This document shows, piece after piece, positions 1 through 10,195 of a DNA stretch of 64,000 nt. The notes under the pieces were generated by a model. That model worked only from the letters and a program-made list of their open reading frames with translations. It made no database searches and was not told where the DNA came from. The translations under genes and the position numbers were made by a program. Within the stretch, counting starts at the first letter, position 1; each line of letters opens with the position of its first letter. The DNA comes from Micromonospora lutea. GTDB taxonomy: Bacteria > Actinomycetota > Actinomycetes > Mycobacteriales > Micromonosporaceae. The DNA lies in assembly GCF_016863535.1 (NCBI RefSeq), contig NZ_BOPB01000025.1, positions 1-64,000 on the forward strand, written 5' to 3'.

Positions 1-4
1 GATC

Positions 5-123
5 GCCGGGGCCGGGGCCGGGGCCGGGGCCGGGGCCGGGGCCGGGGGCCGGGGCCGGGGGCCGGGGCCGGGGCCGGGGCCGGGGGCCGGGGGGCCGGGG
101 TGGGGTGGGGTGGGGTGGTGGGG
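5..123. repeat. G-rich hexanucleotide tandem repeat
   Basis: Bases 5 to about 100 are near-perfect copies of CCGGGG with occasional extra G or C; about four TGGGG units follow and run up to the stop codon of the next gene. The + strand could form G-quadruplexes. It lies just downstream of a minus-strand gene. The window edge cuts it, so its full length is unknown. Nothing coding is seen. Confidence 0.85.
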
Positions 124-894
124 CTAGGGGGGTGGGGTTAGGGCTATGAGGGAGAAGAGGGCGCCGTGGGGGTCGCGGAGGGCGGTGATGCGGCCGGCGG
201 GGATGTCGCGCGGGGGAACCAGGATCGTGCCACCGAGTTCGGCGGCGTGTGCCGCGGTGGCATCCGCGTCGGAGACGGAGAAGTACACCGTCCAGTACGC
301 CGGGGATTCCGCCGGGAAGTCCGCGCCCAGCGGGGGCATCATCCCCGCCACGACCCGGTCGCCGAGTCGCCAGCCGGTGTAGGCGACCTGGCCCATCGGC
401 TCCTCCTCCGGCTGCCAACCGAAGACCAGTTCGTAGAAGATCTTCGCCCCGTCCGGGTCGGGTGTGACCAGTTCCGTCCAGCTCATCGCACCGGGGGTGT
501 CGAACACCTCGGCACCAGCGAAGGTCATCGGCTGCCAGACGCTGAACGCGGCGCCGGCAGGATCGGTGAAGACCGCCATCCGGCCCCGGTCGAAGACCTC
601 GAAGGGTGGCACCACGACCTGCCCACCGGCCCGCTCCACCCGGCCGGCGACCAGATCGGCGTCGTCGGTGGCGACGTACGTCGACCAGATCGGCACCTGG
701 TCTGGCACGGCCGGTGGGCCTGCCCCGGCCACCGCCCGACCATCCAGCAGGAAGACCGTGTACCCGCCCGCCTCCGGCTCGGGGTCGACCCGACCGGTCC
801 AGCCGAACAGCTCCGGGTAGAACCGTCGGGCCGCGTCGAGCCCTGGCGTCGCCAGGTCGGTCCAACAGGGCGTACCCGGCGCGACGCTGACCAC
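124..894 (-). CDS. two-domain VOC (glyoxalase/bleomycin-resistance fold) protein
   Basis: A 256-residue protein built from two copies of the vicinal-oxygen-chelate fold. Each half opens with a W-T/D-x-L-x-T-P strand (PCWTDLATPG and MSWTELVTPD), continues with FYxxLFGW or FYELVFGW and ends with DP-x-GA-x-FS. This is the pattern of the actinobacterial CFP-30-like hydroxylase/glyoxalase family, whose substrate is unknown. The GTG at 894 is preferred because GGAAAGG lies about 7 bases upstream; the GTG at 900 is too close to it and longer frames lack a ribosome site. It is transcribed away from helD. The fold assignment is firm; no reaction can be given. Confidence 0.85.
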   Translation of the reverse strand: MVSVAPGTPCWTDLATPGLDAARRFYPELFGWTGRVDPEPEAGGYTVFLLDGRAVAGAGPPAVPDQVPIWSTYVATDDADLVAGRVERAGGQVVVPPFEVFDRGRMAVFTDPAGAAFSVWQPMTFAGAEVFDTPGAMSWTELVTPDPDGAKIFYELVFGWQPEEEPMGQVAYTGWRLGDRVVAGMMPPLGADFPAESPAYWTVYFSVSDADATAAHAAELGGTILVPPRDIPAGRITALRDPHGALFSLIALTPPP

Positions 895-1020
895 GGCCAC
901 CCCTTTCCGACCTGCGGCGGCCACCGGTCGGCCGCTCCCTTCGGCATGGTGGCACCGGTTCGCCGCCGCCCGGGGTGGAAACGGGCGGAACATCCACTGA
1001 ATCGGCGACCCTGGACGGGG

Positions 1021-3096
1021 TCAGGCCAGCGGCGCGGGCAGTGGCACGGTGTGCAGCACGGACAGCCGGGACACCGCCCGGGTGAGCACCACGTACAGCC
1101 GGTGCAGACCGCGTGGTTCGGCGGCGACGATGGCGGCGGGCTCGACCACGATGACGTGGTCGTACTCCAGACCCTTGACCAGGGTCGCCGGCACTACAGT
1201 GACGCGCGCCCCGGCGGCGGGCGCGTCGGCGGTCGCGGTGTCGATCCCCGCCTCGGCCAGCGCCGACCGCAGCCCTTCCACGGTGTCGTCGGCGGCGACC
1301 ACGGCAATCGACCCTTCGTGCGCGAGCGCCGCCCGCACCTCGGCCACCGTCGCACCGGCAAGATCGGTGACGGTACGCACATCGAGCGTGCCGTCACCGC
1401 GCAGCGATTCGGCCGGCGGCACGTCGACGGCCAGTGCCGGAAGCAACCGGTTGGCGAAGGCGAGCACGGCAGCGGGTACCCGGAACCCGATGGTCAACGG
1501 CACCACCGCCGCGTCCGGCTTGCCCAGGTGGCGCAGGCTCTCCCGCCAGTCGGTGGCCGCCCAGGGCGCGGTGGCCTGCGCCAGGTCGCCGAGGAGGGTG
1601 AGCGAGCCGTGCTCGCTACGTCGGGCGATGACCCGGCACTGCATGGGTGACAGGTCCTGGGCCTCGTCGACCACGACGTGCCCGTAGCCCGTCGAGCGTT
1701 CGAGCAGGCCGGCCGCCTCGTCGATCAGCATGGCGTCCGCGGTCGTCCACCGGGTCGCCTTCGCCGTCCGGGCCAACCCGGTGCCGTTGGTGAGGCGGCC
1801 GGTCGCCCGGCGGGTGAGCAGACTCTGCTCGTCGGGGGTGAGCAGGCCGTCAGCGGCCTGTGCGAGCCGGACCGGCTCGGCGTACAGCGTGTGCAGCAGG
1901 CCGTCCGGGGTGAGCGCCGGCCAGACCGTGTCCAGGAACCCGGTGACCGGTTTCGACTTGCCCATCCGGCGCAGCCACGCGTCGCCCGGCGACTCCGCCC
2001 GTCGTGCCTCGGCCTGCCGTTGCAGCAGCCCGACCACCCGGGCCCGGACTCTCTCCCGCCCGACGGCGTACGGCAGCCGCTCCGCACGGGTTTCCTGCAC
2101 CAGCCGGTGCAGCGGCTCCAGCCCGATCCGCCAGCGGAACGAGCCGTCGGAGACGAGCATCGGTTCCACCGGCTCGCCGATGTACGCGTCGACGGCCCGG
2201 CGCAGCACCTCGGCCATCCGCGCGTCGTGTTTGAGCGTGGCCACGTCCGGCGGGTCCACCGCCCGCACCGGCGCCCGGTCGACCAGGTCCTCCACGGTGG
2301 CCTGCTCCACCTCGACCTCACCCAGTGCGGGCAGCACCGCCGCGATGTAGCCGAGGAATGCTCGGTTCGGTCCCACGACCAGCACCTTCGACCGCCGCAA
2401 CCGCTCCCGGTGCAGGTAGAGCAGGTATGCGGCGCGGTGCAACCCGACGGCGGTCTTGCCGGTGCCCGGGGCGCCCTGCACGCAGATCGAGGTGGCCAGG
2501 TCGGCACGGACGAGTTCGTCCTGCTCGGGCTGGATGGTGGCGACGATGTCCCGCATCGGTCCGACCCGGGGGCGTTCGATCTCGGCGGTGAGGATCCGGC
2601 TGGCCCTGCCGAGTTCCTCGCCCCGGTCCAGGTGTTCGTCCTCGAAGCTGGTCAGCTTCCCGTCGCCGAAGCCGAACCGTCGCCGTACCGCCAGGCCCTG
2701 CGGGTCGCGGGCGCTGGCCCGGTAGAACGCGCGGGAGACCGGTGCCCGCCAGTCCAGCACCAACGGTTCGCCCTGCTCGTCGGTGACGTGCCGACGACCG
2801 ACGTGGTAGCGGTGGCCGGCGTGTTCGGCATCCGCGTCGCCGAAGTCGAGCCGGCCGAAGAAGAGCGGCGTTCGCGGGTCGTCGGCGAGTTCGGCGACCC
2901 GCCGGGCCAGGTGCCGGCCGAGCTGCTCGGCGGTGTACGCGTCTCCGGCCACCTTGTCGCCGGTGGCGAAGAGCGCTTCGGCGCGTTCCCGCATCCGGCG
3001 CAGCGCCGCCCGCGAACGGGTCAGGTGCGCCCGCTCTTCGGCCAACTCGTCCGCCAATCCGTACGGCGGGGGGATTTCTTGGGCGTGCAGGCTCAT
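1021..3096 (-). CDS. helD: HelD/HelR-type superfamily 1 helicase-like ATPase
   Basis: A 691-residue UvrD/Rep-like ATPase. The Walker A motif GAPGTGKT is near residue 205, the Walker B motif VVVDEAQD near 475, and the C-terminal end carries the SF1 motif VLTRA. An N-terminal helical arm (about 1-100) rich in Glu and Arg precedes the ATPase core. HelD proteins bind core RNA polymerase and recycle stalled complexes; actinobacterial relatives (HelR) can also displace rifamycins. The ATG at 3096 has GAGGAG seven bases upstream. An upstream GTG at 3186 lacks a ribosome site and would only add a low-complexity tail. No rifampicin-associated element palindrome was seen in the 233 bases before mqnA, so a rifamycin-inducible HelR is not supported. 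Confidence 0.85.
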   Translation of the reverse strand: MSLHAQEIPPPYGLADELAEERAHLTRSRAALRRMRERAEALFATGDKVAGDAYTAEQLGRHLARRVAELADDPRTPLFFGRLDFGDADAEHAGHRYHVGRRHVTDEQGEPLVLDWRAPVSRAFYRASARDPQGLAVRRRFGFGDGKLTSFEDEHLDRGEELGRASRILTAEIERPRVGPMRDIVATIQPEQDELVRADLATSICVQGAPGTGKTAVGLHRAAYLLYLHRERLRRSKVLVVGPNRAFLGYIAAVLPALGEVEVEQATVEDLVDRAPVRAVDPPDVATLKHDARMAEVLRRAVDAYIGEPVEPMLVSDGSFRWRIGLEPLHRLVQETRAERLPYAVGRERVRARVVGLLQRQAEARRAESPGDAWLRRMGKSKPVTGFLDTVWPALTPDGLLHTLYAEPVRLAQAADGLLTPDEQSLLTRRATGRLTNGTGLARTAKATRWTTADAMLIDEAAGLLERSTGYGHVVVDEAQDLSPMQCRVIARRSEHGSLTLLGDLAQATAPWAATDWRESLRHLGKPDAAVVPLTIGFRVPAAVLAFANRLLPALAVDVPPAESLRGDGTLDVRTVTDLAGATVAEVRAALAHEGSIAVVAADDTVEGLRSALAEAGIDTATADAPAAGARVTVVPATLVKGLEYDHVIVVEPAAIVAAEPRGLHRLYVVLTRAVSRLSVLHTVPLPAPLA

Positions 3097-3296
3097 CCAC
3101 GGACTCCTCGACACGGGGAAGAAGGCTGCCGCTCGCGTTTCCGACTCGTGGGTCGGCGCGGAGACGTCCGCTGCGGTGCTACTCACCGCGGCCGTCGGGC
3201 GGGACGAACAGCCTACTCCCGCTCATGCCGTGGACAACCGGTTTTCCTCCGACGCCGGTGGGTGCGGGGTTCACCACTTACCCGACGTCCCGCTGA

Positions 3297-4181
<885 letters not shown>

Positions 4182-4196
4182 GGAGCGGGCGCAGGC

Positions 4197-5135
4197 TCAC
4201 GGCGACGTGGTGAGGAGAGCCTCGGTGATCTTCTCGCAGTTGCTCATGCCGTACTCGTAGCCCTTGTTGATCGGGTACTGGAGCATCACGCCCATCGTCC
4301 AGGTGTCGCCGATCGCCAGGCAGTTGACGTGGATCTCCTGCTCACGGGTGCGATCGACCCAGCCGTTCTTGATGGCGATCTTCTTCGCCTCGGCGGCCGG
4401 GAACGCCTTGCGGATGCCGAAGTCGCCGGCACCGCGTACCTGACGCATCTCGCCGAGCAGCCACTTGGTCCACTTCGGACCGGCGGCGGTGCCGTTGGCG
4501 ATGCATTCGCCGAGGCGGGCGGTGTCCCGGGGGGACAGCTCCGTACGGCTCCAGCCGAGATCGCGGGACACCTTGCTGTCGGTCAGCTCGCAGGTGGACA
4601 GCAGTCGCTTGATCGAGGCGGACCGGCCGATCTGTGTGTAGAGCTGCTCGGTGCGGGTGTTGTCGCTGTCCCGGATGATCCGGGTCAGGTCGCCCAGCTT
4701 CGCGTCGCTCGGGGTCTGCCCGGCGTCGGCGGTACGACGCAGGTAGTCGGCGACGATCCAGGATTTGATCAAGGAGGCGGTGGTGCTGGTCTCGGCCATG
4801 TTCTCCGAGCCGATGATCTCGCCGGAGCGGCGGTCCAGCACGCTCCACGCGTACCAGCCGTCGATGTCGAGGTCGATCTCCTTGGCCTCGAAGGGCAGCG
4901 GCTCCGGCTCCGGCGAAGGGCTGGGCGACGGCGACGGTCGTGCGCTGCGGTCGGTCAGGGTGGTGCCCCGGTCCGCCGGTGACTCACCCCGGCCCCACTG
5001 GGCGGCGGCGGTGGATTCGAAGGGCGAGCCGGGCAGCAGGCGCAGCGAGACCAGGACCAGCCCGATCAGCACAGCCGCGATCGCGGCCAGGCGCAGCGGC
5101 GATGTCTCGCCGTTGCGGCGGCTGCGGCCGGGCAT
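4197..5135 (-). CDS. membrane-anchored serine hydrolase, beta-lactamase fold (second of pair)
   Basis: A 312-residue protein with a single N-terminal membrane segment (about residues 16-35), a Pro/Ser-rich linker and a penicillin-recognising serine hydrolase domain. The SxxK tetrad reads SLIK, the SDN-like element is RDSDN, and the KTG box is changed to KNG. Its ATG at 5135 overlaps the TGA of the upstream paralogue (TGATG), so the two are probably translationally coupled. Similarity to class A beta-lactamases is at fold level only; many such proteins are cell-wall or housekeeping hydrolases, so no resistance role is claimed. The stop lies only 15 bases from the convergent mqnA stop. Confidence 0.8.
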   Translation of the reverse strand: MPGRSRRNGETSPLRLAAIAAVLIGLVLVSLRLLPGSPFESTAAAQWGRGESPADRGTTLTDRSARPSPSPSPSPEPEPLPFEAKEIDLDIDGWYAWSVLDRRSGEIIGSENMAETSTTASLIKSWIVADYLRRTADAGQTPSDAKLGDLTRIIRDSDNTRTEQLYTQIGRSASIKRLLSTCELTDSKVSRDLGWSRTELSPRDTARLGECIANGTAAGPKWTKWLLGEMRQVRGAGDFGIRKAFPAAEAKKIAIKNGWVDRTREQEIHVNCLAIGDTWTMGVMLQYPINKGYEYGMSNCEKITEALLTTSP

Positions 5136-6112
5136 CAGAGCTTGCCGATCGGCTGCTGCGGCACCTTGAGGGCGCCGCCCGGCTGCGGTGTCACCAGCTG
5201 GCTGGCGACGCTGGCGCAGACGTCCGACCCGTAGTCGAGCCCGCTCCGCTGGGGGTAACGCAGCATCACCGCGAGGCTCCACTTCTCGGTCACGGCCAGG
5301 CAGTTGACGTGCCAGTTGCCGTCATAGTTGAGGGGGGTCCAGCCGTTCTTGATGCCGATCGGACCCTGGCTGGTGATCGACTCAGGCAGGCCGTCGATGA
5401 TGCCCCACCGGCCGCCACCCGAGCGGGGGTTCTGGTCCTTGGTGGCGGTGCTGCCGCGCACCTTGCTCATCTCGCTGAGCAGCCACTTGGTCCACTTCGG
5501 GCCGGCGGCGGTGCCGTCGGCGATGCAGTCGCCGAGCCGTACGGCGTCGCGCGGGGACATCCGGGTGAAGCTCCACCAGCCCTCGTAACCCTTGACGTTG
5601 CCGCGCTTGGTGTCGGTGAGGTCGCAGGTGCTGATCGCGCGCTTGATCACCGGGCCGGGCTGCCCGTCCGCAGGCACGCGGTAGGAGCCGCCGATGGCGC
5701 TGTAGATCCGGTTGGTCGCGTCGTCGTCGCTGTCCCGGATGGCCAGGCTGGCTGCCTTCTTCATCGCCGCGGGCGGCTCCTTGTCGCCGAGTCGACGCAG
5801 GTAGTCGGCGACGATCCAGACCTTGAGCATCGACTCGGTCGAGCTGGTCGCGGCCATGTTTTTGGAGCCGGAGAGCTCGCCGGTCTCGCGGTCCAGCAGC
5901 GCCCAGGAGAAGAACTCGCCCTTGAAGTTCACCGAGACCTTGCCGGCGGCCAGGGTCGGTGGCGGCGGCGGGGTGGGCGGTGGCGCGGCGACGCTCTCCT
6001 GGCCGGCGTTCGCTCCGCCGGCGGAAAGCCGGGCGTACGCGGTCGGCACCAGCATGACGCCGCCGAGCAGCACCGCCGTTACGGCGAGCACCATGGTCAC
6101 GCGAGATCGCAT
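5135..6112 (-). CDS. secreted serine hydrolase, beta-lactamase fold (first of pair)
   Basis: A 325-residue paralogue of the next gene: N-terminal signal or anchor (about residues 5-25), a proline-rich linker, then a serine hydrolase domain with SMLK as the SxxK nucleophile motif, RDSDDD at the SDN position and KNG in place of KTG. The ATG at 6112 has GGAG about 10 bases upstream and directly precedes the hydrophobic segment; a further 59 upstream codons look like untranslated leader. Both paralogues share the KNG change, so this is probably a distinct subfamily. It is transcribed divergently from paaA. Confidence 0.8.
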   Translation of the reverse strand: MRSRVTMVLAVTAVLLGGVMLVPTAYARLSAGGANAGQESVAAPPPTPPPPPTLAAGKVSVNFKGEFFSWALLDRETGELSGSKNMAATSSTESMLKVWIVADYLRRLGDKEPPAAMKKAASLAIRDSDDDATNRIYSAIGGSYRVPADGQPGPVIKRAISTCDLTDTKRGNVKGYEGWWSFTRMSPRDAVRLGDCIADGTAAGPKWTKWLLSEMSKVRGSTATKDQNPRSGGGRWGIIDGLPESITSQGPIGIKNGWTPLNYDGNWHVNCLAVTEKWSLAVMLRYPQRSGLDYGSDVCASVASQLVTPQPGGALKVPQQPIGKL

Positions 6113-6312
6113 GAGCGGGTAGCTCCAGATGTCGGGGCCGGGGGAACCGGCTTGTTGCCAGGACTGACCGGTGCGGATCGCCGGGGCCGGGGGAAGTGGC
6201 CCTGAACTGGCGATCGTCTTCAGCCGATCGGTGTGACGGGGGAAGTCTACGTCCGGATCGCCGTTATGCCAGGACCCGACACTGGGCAACTCGGGGTGAA
6301 GGCGGGATAACG

Positions 6313-6330
6313 AACCGCTATGTGGCGGTT
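6313..6330. promoter_or_regulatory. inverted repeat upstream of paaA
   Basis: AACCGC and GCGGTT form a perfect 6-bp inverted repeat with a 6-base spacer. It lies between the divergent serine hydrolase gene and the paa operon, so it could serve either promoter. No regulator can be named from sequence. Confidence 0.3.
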
Positions 6331-6378
6331 GCGAGGATTTATCGCTGGTTCGTGACCTAACTCATAGTTACCGAATCC

Positions 6379-6394
6379 ACCGTTCGCGACCGGT
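6379..6394. promoter_or_regulatory. candidate TetR-type operator of the paa operon
   Basis: ACCGTTCGCGACCGGT is a 16-bp palindrome with one mismatched pair, centred on TCGCGA. It is nested in a wider dyad, GTTACC at 6367-6372 and GGTAAC at 6396-6401. It sits 75-90 bases before the paaA start. The ACCG...CGGT arms resemble the PaaR operator described in corynebacteria, as recalled; no paaR gene lies in this window. Confidence 0.4.
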
Positions 6395-6468
6395 GGGTAA
6401 CGGTGGGGAGTCCTGGATTTGTATGACACCCTCTGGTTTCTTCAGCGGCTAGCTGTAACACTGGTGGC

Positions 6469-7524
6469 ATGTATGGCAATGACTTCCCGGGTGAGGACCC
6501 GCCCGGCGGCCTGCTCGGCGAGGTCGAGGCCGCGGAGGCGGCGTTGCGTGCTGCTGCGGAACGTGGTCGTGCTGCCGCCCAGCCGGGTGAGGATCTGGCC
6601 GCCTACTTCGCCGAGGTCGTCGACGCCGACCAGAAGATCGAGCCCCGCGACTGGATGCCGGAGGCGTACCGGCGGACGCTGATCCGGCAGATCGCCCAGC
6701 ACGCCCACTCCGAGATCATCGGCATGCAGCCGGAGGGCAACTGGATCAGTCGCGCCCCGTCCCTCAAGCGCAAGGCGATCCTGCTGGCCAAGGTGCAGGA
6801 CGAGGCCGGCCACGGCCTCTACCTGTACGCCGCCGCCGAAACCCTCGGCGTCAGCCGGGACGAGCTGGTCGACCTGCTGCTCAGTGGCCGTCAGAAGTAC
6901 AGCTCGATCTTCAACTACCCCACGCTCAGCTGGGCCGACGTCGGCGCGATCGGCTGGTTGGTGGACGGCGCGGCGATCGTCAACCAGGTGCCGCTGTGCC
7001 GCTGCTCCTACGGCCCGTACGCCCGCGCCATGATCCGGGTCTGCAAGGAAGAGTCGTTCCACCAGCGCCAGGGCTACGAGATCCTGCACATCCTGGCGCA
7101 CGGCACTCCGGCGCAGAAGGCGATGGCCCAGGAGTCGGTCAACCGCTGGTGGTACCCGTCCCTGGCCATGTTCGGTCCACCCGACGGCGACTCCACCCAC
7201 TCCGCCCAGTCGATGACCTGGAAGATCAAGCGCTTCTCCAACGACGAGCTGCGTCAGCGCTTCGTGGACATGTGCGTCGGCCAGGCCGAGGTGCTCGGGC
7301 TGACCCTGCCCGACCCGGATCTGCGCTGGAACGACGAGCGCCAGGCGTACGACTTCACCCAGCCCGACTACGACGAGCTGATGCGGGTGATCAAGGGCAA
7401 CGGGCCGTGCAACCGGCAGCGGATGGAGCACCGACGCCGTGCGCACCGCGAGGGTGCCTGGGTGCGTGAGGCGGCCGTCGCGTACGCCGCCAAGCACGCG
7501 GAGAAGGAGAAGGTGGCAGCGTGA
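6469..7524 (+). CDS. paaA: phenylacetyl-CoA 1,2-epoxidase subunit A (catalytic)
   Basis: A 351-residue catalytic subunit of the di-iron monooxygenase that converts phenylacetyl-CoA to its ring 1,2-epoxide. The ferritin-like iron ligands are visible as KVQDEAGHG (DExxH) and EESFHQRQG (ExxH), with the family segment [16 protein letters not shown] near residue 85. It is the first gene of paaABCDE, and its stop overlaps the GTG of paaB. A dyad likely to be its operator lies upstream. The phenylacetate-CoA ligase and ring-opening genes are not in this window. Confidence 0.97.
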   Translation: MYGNDFPGEDPPGGLLGEVEAAEAALRAAAERGRAAAQPGEDLAAYFAEVVDADQKIEPRDWMPEAYRRTLIRQIAQHAHSEIIGMQPEGNWISRAPSLKRKAILLAKVQDEAGHGLYLYAAAETLGVSRDELVDLLLSGRQKYSSIFNYPTLSWADVGAIGWLVDGAAIVNQVPLCRCSYGPYARAMIRVCKEESFHQRQGYEILHILAHGTPAQKAMAQESVNRWWYPSLAMFGPPDGDSTHSAQSMTWKIKRFSNDELRQRFVDMCVGQAEVLGLTLPDPDLRWNDERQAYDFTQPDYDELMRVIKGNGPCNRQRMEHRRRAHREGAWVREAAVAYAAKHAEKEKVAA

Positions 7525-7808
7525 GCCAGCAACACACCCCGCTGTGGGAGGTCTTCGTTCGGGCTCGGCGCGGGTTGGCACACACCCACGTCGGCAGCCT
7601 GCACGCGCCCGACGCGGAACTGGCCCTACGCAACGCCCGTGACCTCTACACCCGGCGTCAGGAGGGCGTGTCGATCTGGGTGGTTCCGGCGAGCGCCATC
7701 ACCGCCTCCAGCCCGGACGAGAAGGACGCCTTCTTCGACCCGGCCGCCGACAAGGTCTACCGCCACCCCACCTTCTACGAGGTCCCAGAAGGGGCGGCCC
7801 ACCTGTGA
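7521..7808 (+). CDS. paaB: phenylacetyl-CoA epoxidase subunit B
   Basis: A 95-residue small subunit of the epoxidase complex. The motifs [20 protein letters not shown] and [14 protein letters not shown] are typical of PaaB, as is the length. GTGA overlaps join it to paaA upstream and paaC downstream, so the stoichiometry of the complex is probably kept by coupled translation. Confidence 0.95.
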   Translation: MSQQHTPLWEVFVRARRGLAHTHVGSLHAPDAELALRNARDLYTRRQEGVSIWVVPASAITASSPDEKDAFFDPAADKVYRHPTFYEVPEGAAHL

Positions 7809-8530
7809 ACGGGCCGTTCGCCTTCACCCTCGCCCTCGGCGACGACGCGCTCATCGCGGCGCAGCGACTCGCCGAGTGGACCACCCGGGCGCCGGAGATG
7901 GAGGAGGACATCGCGCTGGCCAACATCGCCCTGGACCAGCTCGGTGCCGCCCGGCTCCTGCTGTCGTACGCGGGCGAACTGGAGGGGGCCGGCCGGGACG
8001 AGGACGCGTTGGCCTACCTGCGCGACGACCGGGAGTTCCGCAACTGCCTGCTGGTCGAGCTGCCGAACGGCGACTTCGCGGTGACCATGGCGAAGCTGCT
8101 CGTCCTGGCGGCGTACCAGGTGCCGCTCTACACGGCGCTTGCCGACTGCCCGGACGAGCGGCTGGCGGCCATCGGCGGCAAGGCTCGCAAGGAGTCCGCG
8201 TACCACCTGGACCACGCCGCGCTCTGGGTGAAGCGGCTCGGCGACGGGACCGAGGAGTCGCACCGGCGGATGCAGGCCGGCGTCGACCAGATCTGGCCGT
8301 ACGCCGACGAACTCTTCGCGGCCTGGCCGGACGCTCCGGTCGACCCCGCGATCCTGCGGTCCGACTTCGACGACACGGTGACCGCCGTGTTCGCCGAGGC
8401 GACCCTCACCGTGCCCGAGGTGGGCTGGACGCCGGCGGGCGGGCGCGACGGGGTGCACACCGAACACCTGTCGTACCTGCTCGCGGAGATGCAGGTGCTG
8501 CACCGCGCCCATCCCGGGGCCCGTTGGTGA
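7805..8530 (+). CDS. paaC: phenylacetyl-CoA epoxidase subunit C (structural)
   Basis: A 241-residue ferritin-like partner of PaaA that stabilises the catalytic subunit but does not hold the active di-iron site. It shows GDDALIAAQRLAEW near the N-terminus and RKESAYHLDHAALWVKRLGDG in the central helices, as in the family. The GTG start at 7805 overlaps the paaB stop. Confidence 0.95.
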   Translation: MNGPFAFTLALGDDALIAAQRLAEWTTRAPEMEEDIALANIALDQLGAARLLLSYAGELEGAGRDEDALAYLRDDREFRNCLLVELPNGDFAVTMAKLLVLAAYQVPLYTALADCPDERLAAIGGKARKESAYHLDHAALWVKRLGDGTEESHRRMQAGVDQIWPYADELFAAWPDAPVDPAILRSDFDDTVTAVFAEATLTVPEVGWTPAGGRDGVHTEHLSYLLAEMQVLHRAHPGARW

Positions 8531-8534
8531 TCAG

Positions 8535-9011
8535 ATGAGCAGGGCGCGGCAGGCCGTGGCGGCGGTGGTGGACCCGGAGATCCGGGTGGTCACCATCGAC
8601 GACCTCGGCATCCTGCGGTCGGTGCAGGAGGACCCGGCCACCGGTCGGGTGGTGGTGACGATCACTCCCACCTACACCGGCTGCCCGGCGATGGATGTCA
8701 TCCGCGCCGACATCCGTCGCGCGTTGGCCGCCGTCGGCCATCCGGACGCCGAGGTGCGTACGGTGCACAGCCCGGCCTGGAGCACCGACTGGATCAGCGA
8801 CGCCGGGCGGGCCAAGCTGGCCGCCGCCGGCATCGCCCCGCCCGTCCCGGTCCGGCGCGACGGCGTCGTCCCACTCACCCTGGCGGTGCGCTGCCCACGC
8901 TGCGGGTCGCCGGAGACCGAGCAGCTCAGCCGGTTCGGCTCCACCGCGTGCAAGGCGCTGTGGCGGTGCCGCTCCTGCGCCGAACCCTTCGACCATGTGA
9001 AGGCCCTGTGA
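8535..9011 (+). CDS. paaD: PaaD, iron-sulfur maturation factor for the epoxidase
   Basis: A 158-residue MIP18/SufT-family protein. The N-terminal part carries VVDPEIRVVTIDDLGILR and TPTYTGCPAMD; the C-terminal part is a PaaD-specific zinc-ribbon-like segment with CPRCGSPE and CRSC. PaaD is needed for epoxidase activity and probably helps assemble the PaaE cluster. Its ATG is four bases past the paaC stop, and its own stop overlaps the paaE GTG. Confidence 0.93.
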   Translation: MSRARQAVAAVVDPEIRVVTIDDLGILRSVQEDPATGRVVVTITPTYTGCPAMDVIRADIRRALAAVGHPDAEVRTVHSPAWSTDWISDAGRAKLAAAGIAPPVPVRRDGVVPLTLAVRCPRCGSPETEQLSRFGSTACKALWRCRSCAEPFDHVKAL

Positions 9012-10147
9012 CTGTCACCATCACCCGTCCGGTTCGCCGCCGGCCGGTGTTCCATCCGCTGCCCGTCGTCGCCGTCGACCGGCTCACCGCCGACGCCGTC
9101 GCGATCACCTTCGCCGTGCCCGAGGAACTACGCGGGACCTTCACCTTCCGCGCCGGCCAGCACCTGACCGTACGCCTGCCGGCCGTGGCCGCTGGCGCGC
9201 AGGGCGACGCTGCCCGCGCGGCCGGTGCGGACGTGCGCCGCTCGTACTCGATCTGCTCCACCCCGGCGGAGCTGGAGCGGCACGGACGGTTGCGGATCGG
9301 CGTGCGGGAGATCCCGGGTGGGGCCTTCTCCGGCTACGCCTGCGGGGCGCTGCGGCACGGCGACACCATCGAGGTGCTGCCGCCGCTGGGGCACTTCACC
9401 ACGGCGTTCGCACCGGAACGGACACGCCACTACGGCGCGGTGGTCGCCGGCTCGGGCGTCACCCCGGTGCTGTCGCTGATCGCCACCGCGCTGGCCGTGG
9501 AGCCGGCCAGCACCTTCACTCTGGTGTACGGCAACCGGACGGCCGGCAGCGTGATGTTCGCCGAGGAACTGGCGGATCTGAAGGACCGCTACCCGACCCG
9601 GCTGCACCTGGTGCACGTGCTCTCCCGCGAACAGGGCGAATCACCGCTGCTCTCGGGCCGGATCGACGCCGACCGGCTGGGCCGGCTGCTGGACACCATC
9701 GTCCCCGGTGAGCTGATCGAGGAGTGGTTCCTCTGCGGCCCGTACGGGCTGGTGGTGGACGCCAAGGCGGTGCTCACCGACCGTGGCGTGCCGGAGTCCG
9801 CGGTGCACACGGAGCTGTTCCACGTCGACGCCCCGTCCGAGCCGGTGGCGCGCCGGGACGACTCGTCCGGCGGCACGGACGTGACGATCATGCTTGACGG
9901 ACGCTCGTCGAGCTTCACGATGCGCCGCGACGAACGGGTGCTGGACGCGGCGCTGAAGGTCCGCGGCGAACTGCCGTACGCCTGCAAGGGTGGGGTTTGC
10001 TCGACCTGTCGGGCGAAGGTCGTCTCCGGCGAGGTGGAGATGGCCCGCAACTACGCCCTGGAGCCCGACGAGGTGGCCGCTGGTTACGTGCTGACCTGCC
10101 AGTCCAGCCCGCGCACCGACACCCTTGCCATCGACTATGACGCGTGA
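9008..10147 (+). CDS. paaE: phenylacetyl-CoA epoxidase reductase subunit E
   Basis: A 379-residue NADPH-dependent reductase that passes electrons to the PaaA di-iron centre. It has an FAD-binding domain with RRSYSICS, an NAD(P)-binding domain with VVAGSGVTPVLSL, and a C-terminal plant-type 2Fe-2S ferredoxin domain with CKGGVCSTC plus a distal Cys in VLTCQS. The start is the GTG at 9008 that overlaps the paaD stop; a longer in-frame extension runs inside paaD and is rejected. It is the last gene of the operon and is followed by a strong palindrome. Confidence 0.95.
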   Translation: MTVTITRPVRRRPVFHPLPVVAVDRLTADAVAITFAVPEELRGTFTFRAGQHLTVRLPAVAAGAQGDAARAAGADVRRSYSICSTPAELERHGRLRIGVREIPGGAFSGYACGALRHGDTIEVLPPLGHFTTAFAPERTRHYGAVVAGSGVTPVLSLIATALAVEPASTFTLVYGNRTAGSVMFAEELADLKDRYPTRLHLVHVLSREQGESPLLSGRIDADRLGRLLDTIVPGELIEEWFLCGPYGLVVDAKAVLTDRGVPESAVHTELFHVDAPSEPVARRDDSSGGTDVTIMLDGRSSSFTMRRDERVLDAALKVRGELPYACKGGVCSTCRAKVVSGEVEMARNYALEPDEVAAGYVLTCQSSPRTDTLAIDYDA

Positions 10148-10195
10148 CGTGACCTCCGACCCCTCGCCGGGGCAGGGGACAGGTCTCGGCCTGGT

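Noticed and set aside
4197-6112. Antibiotic-resistance beta-lactamases
   Set aside because: Only fold-level motifs are present and the KTG box is altered in both; calling them resistance genes would overstate the evidence.
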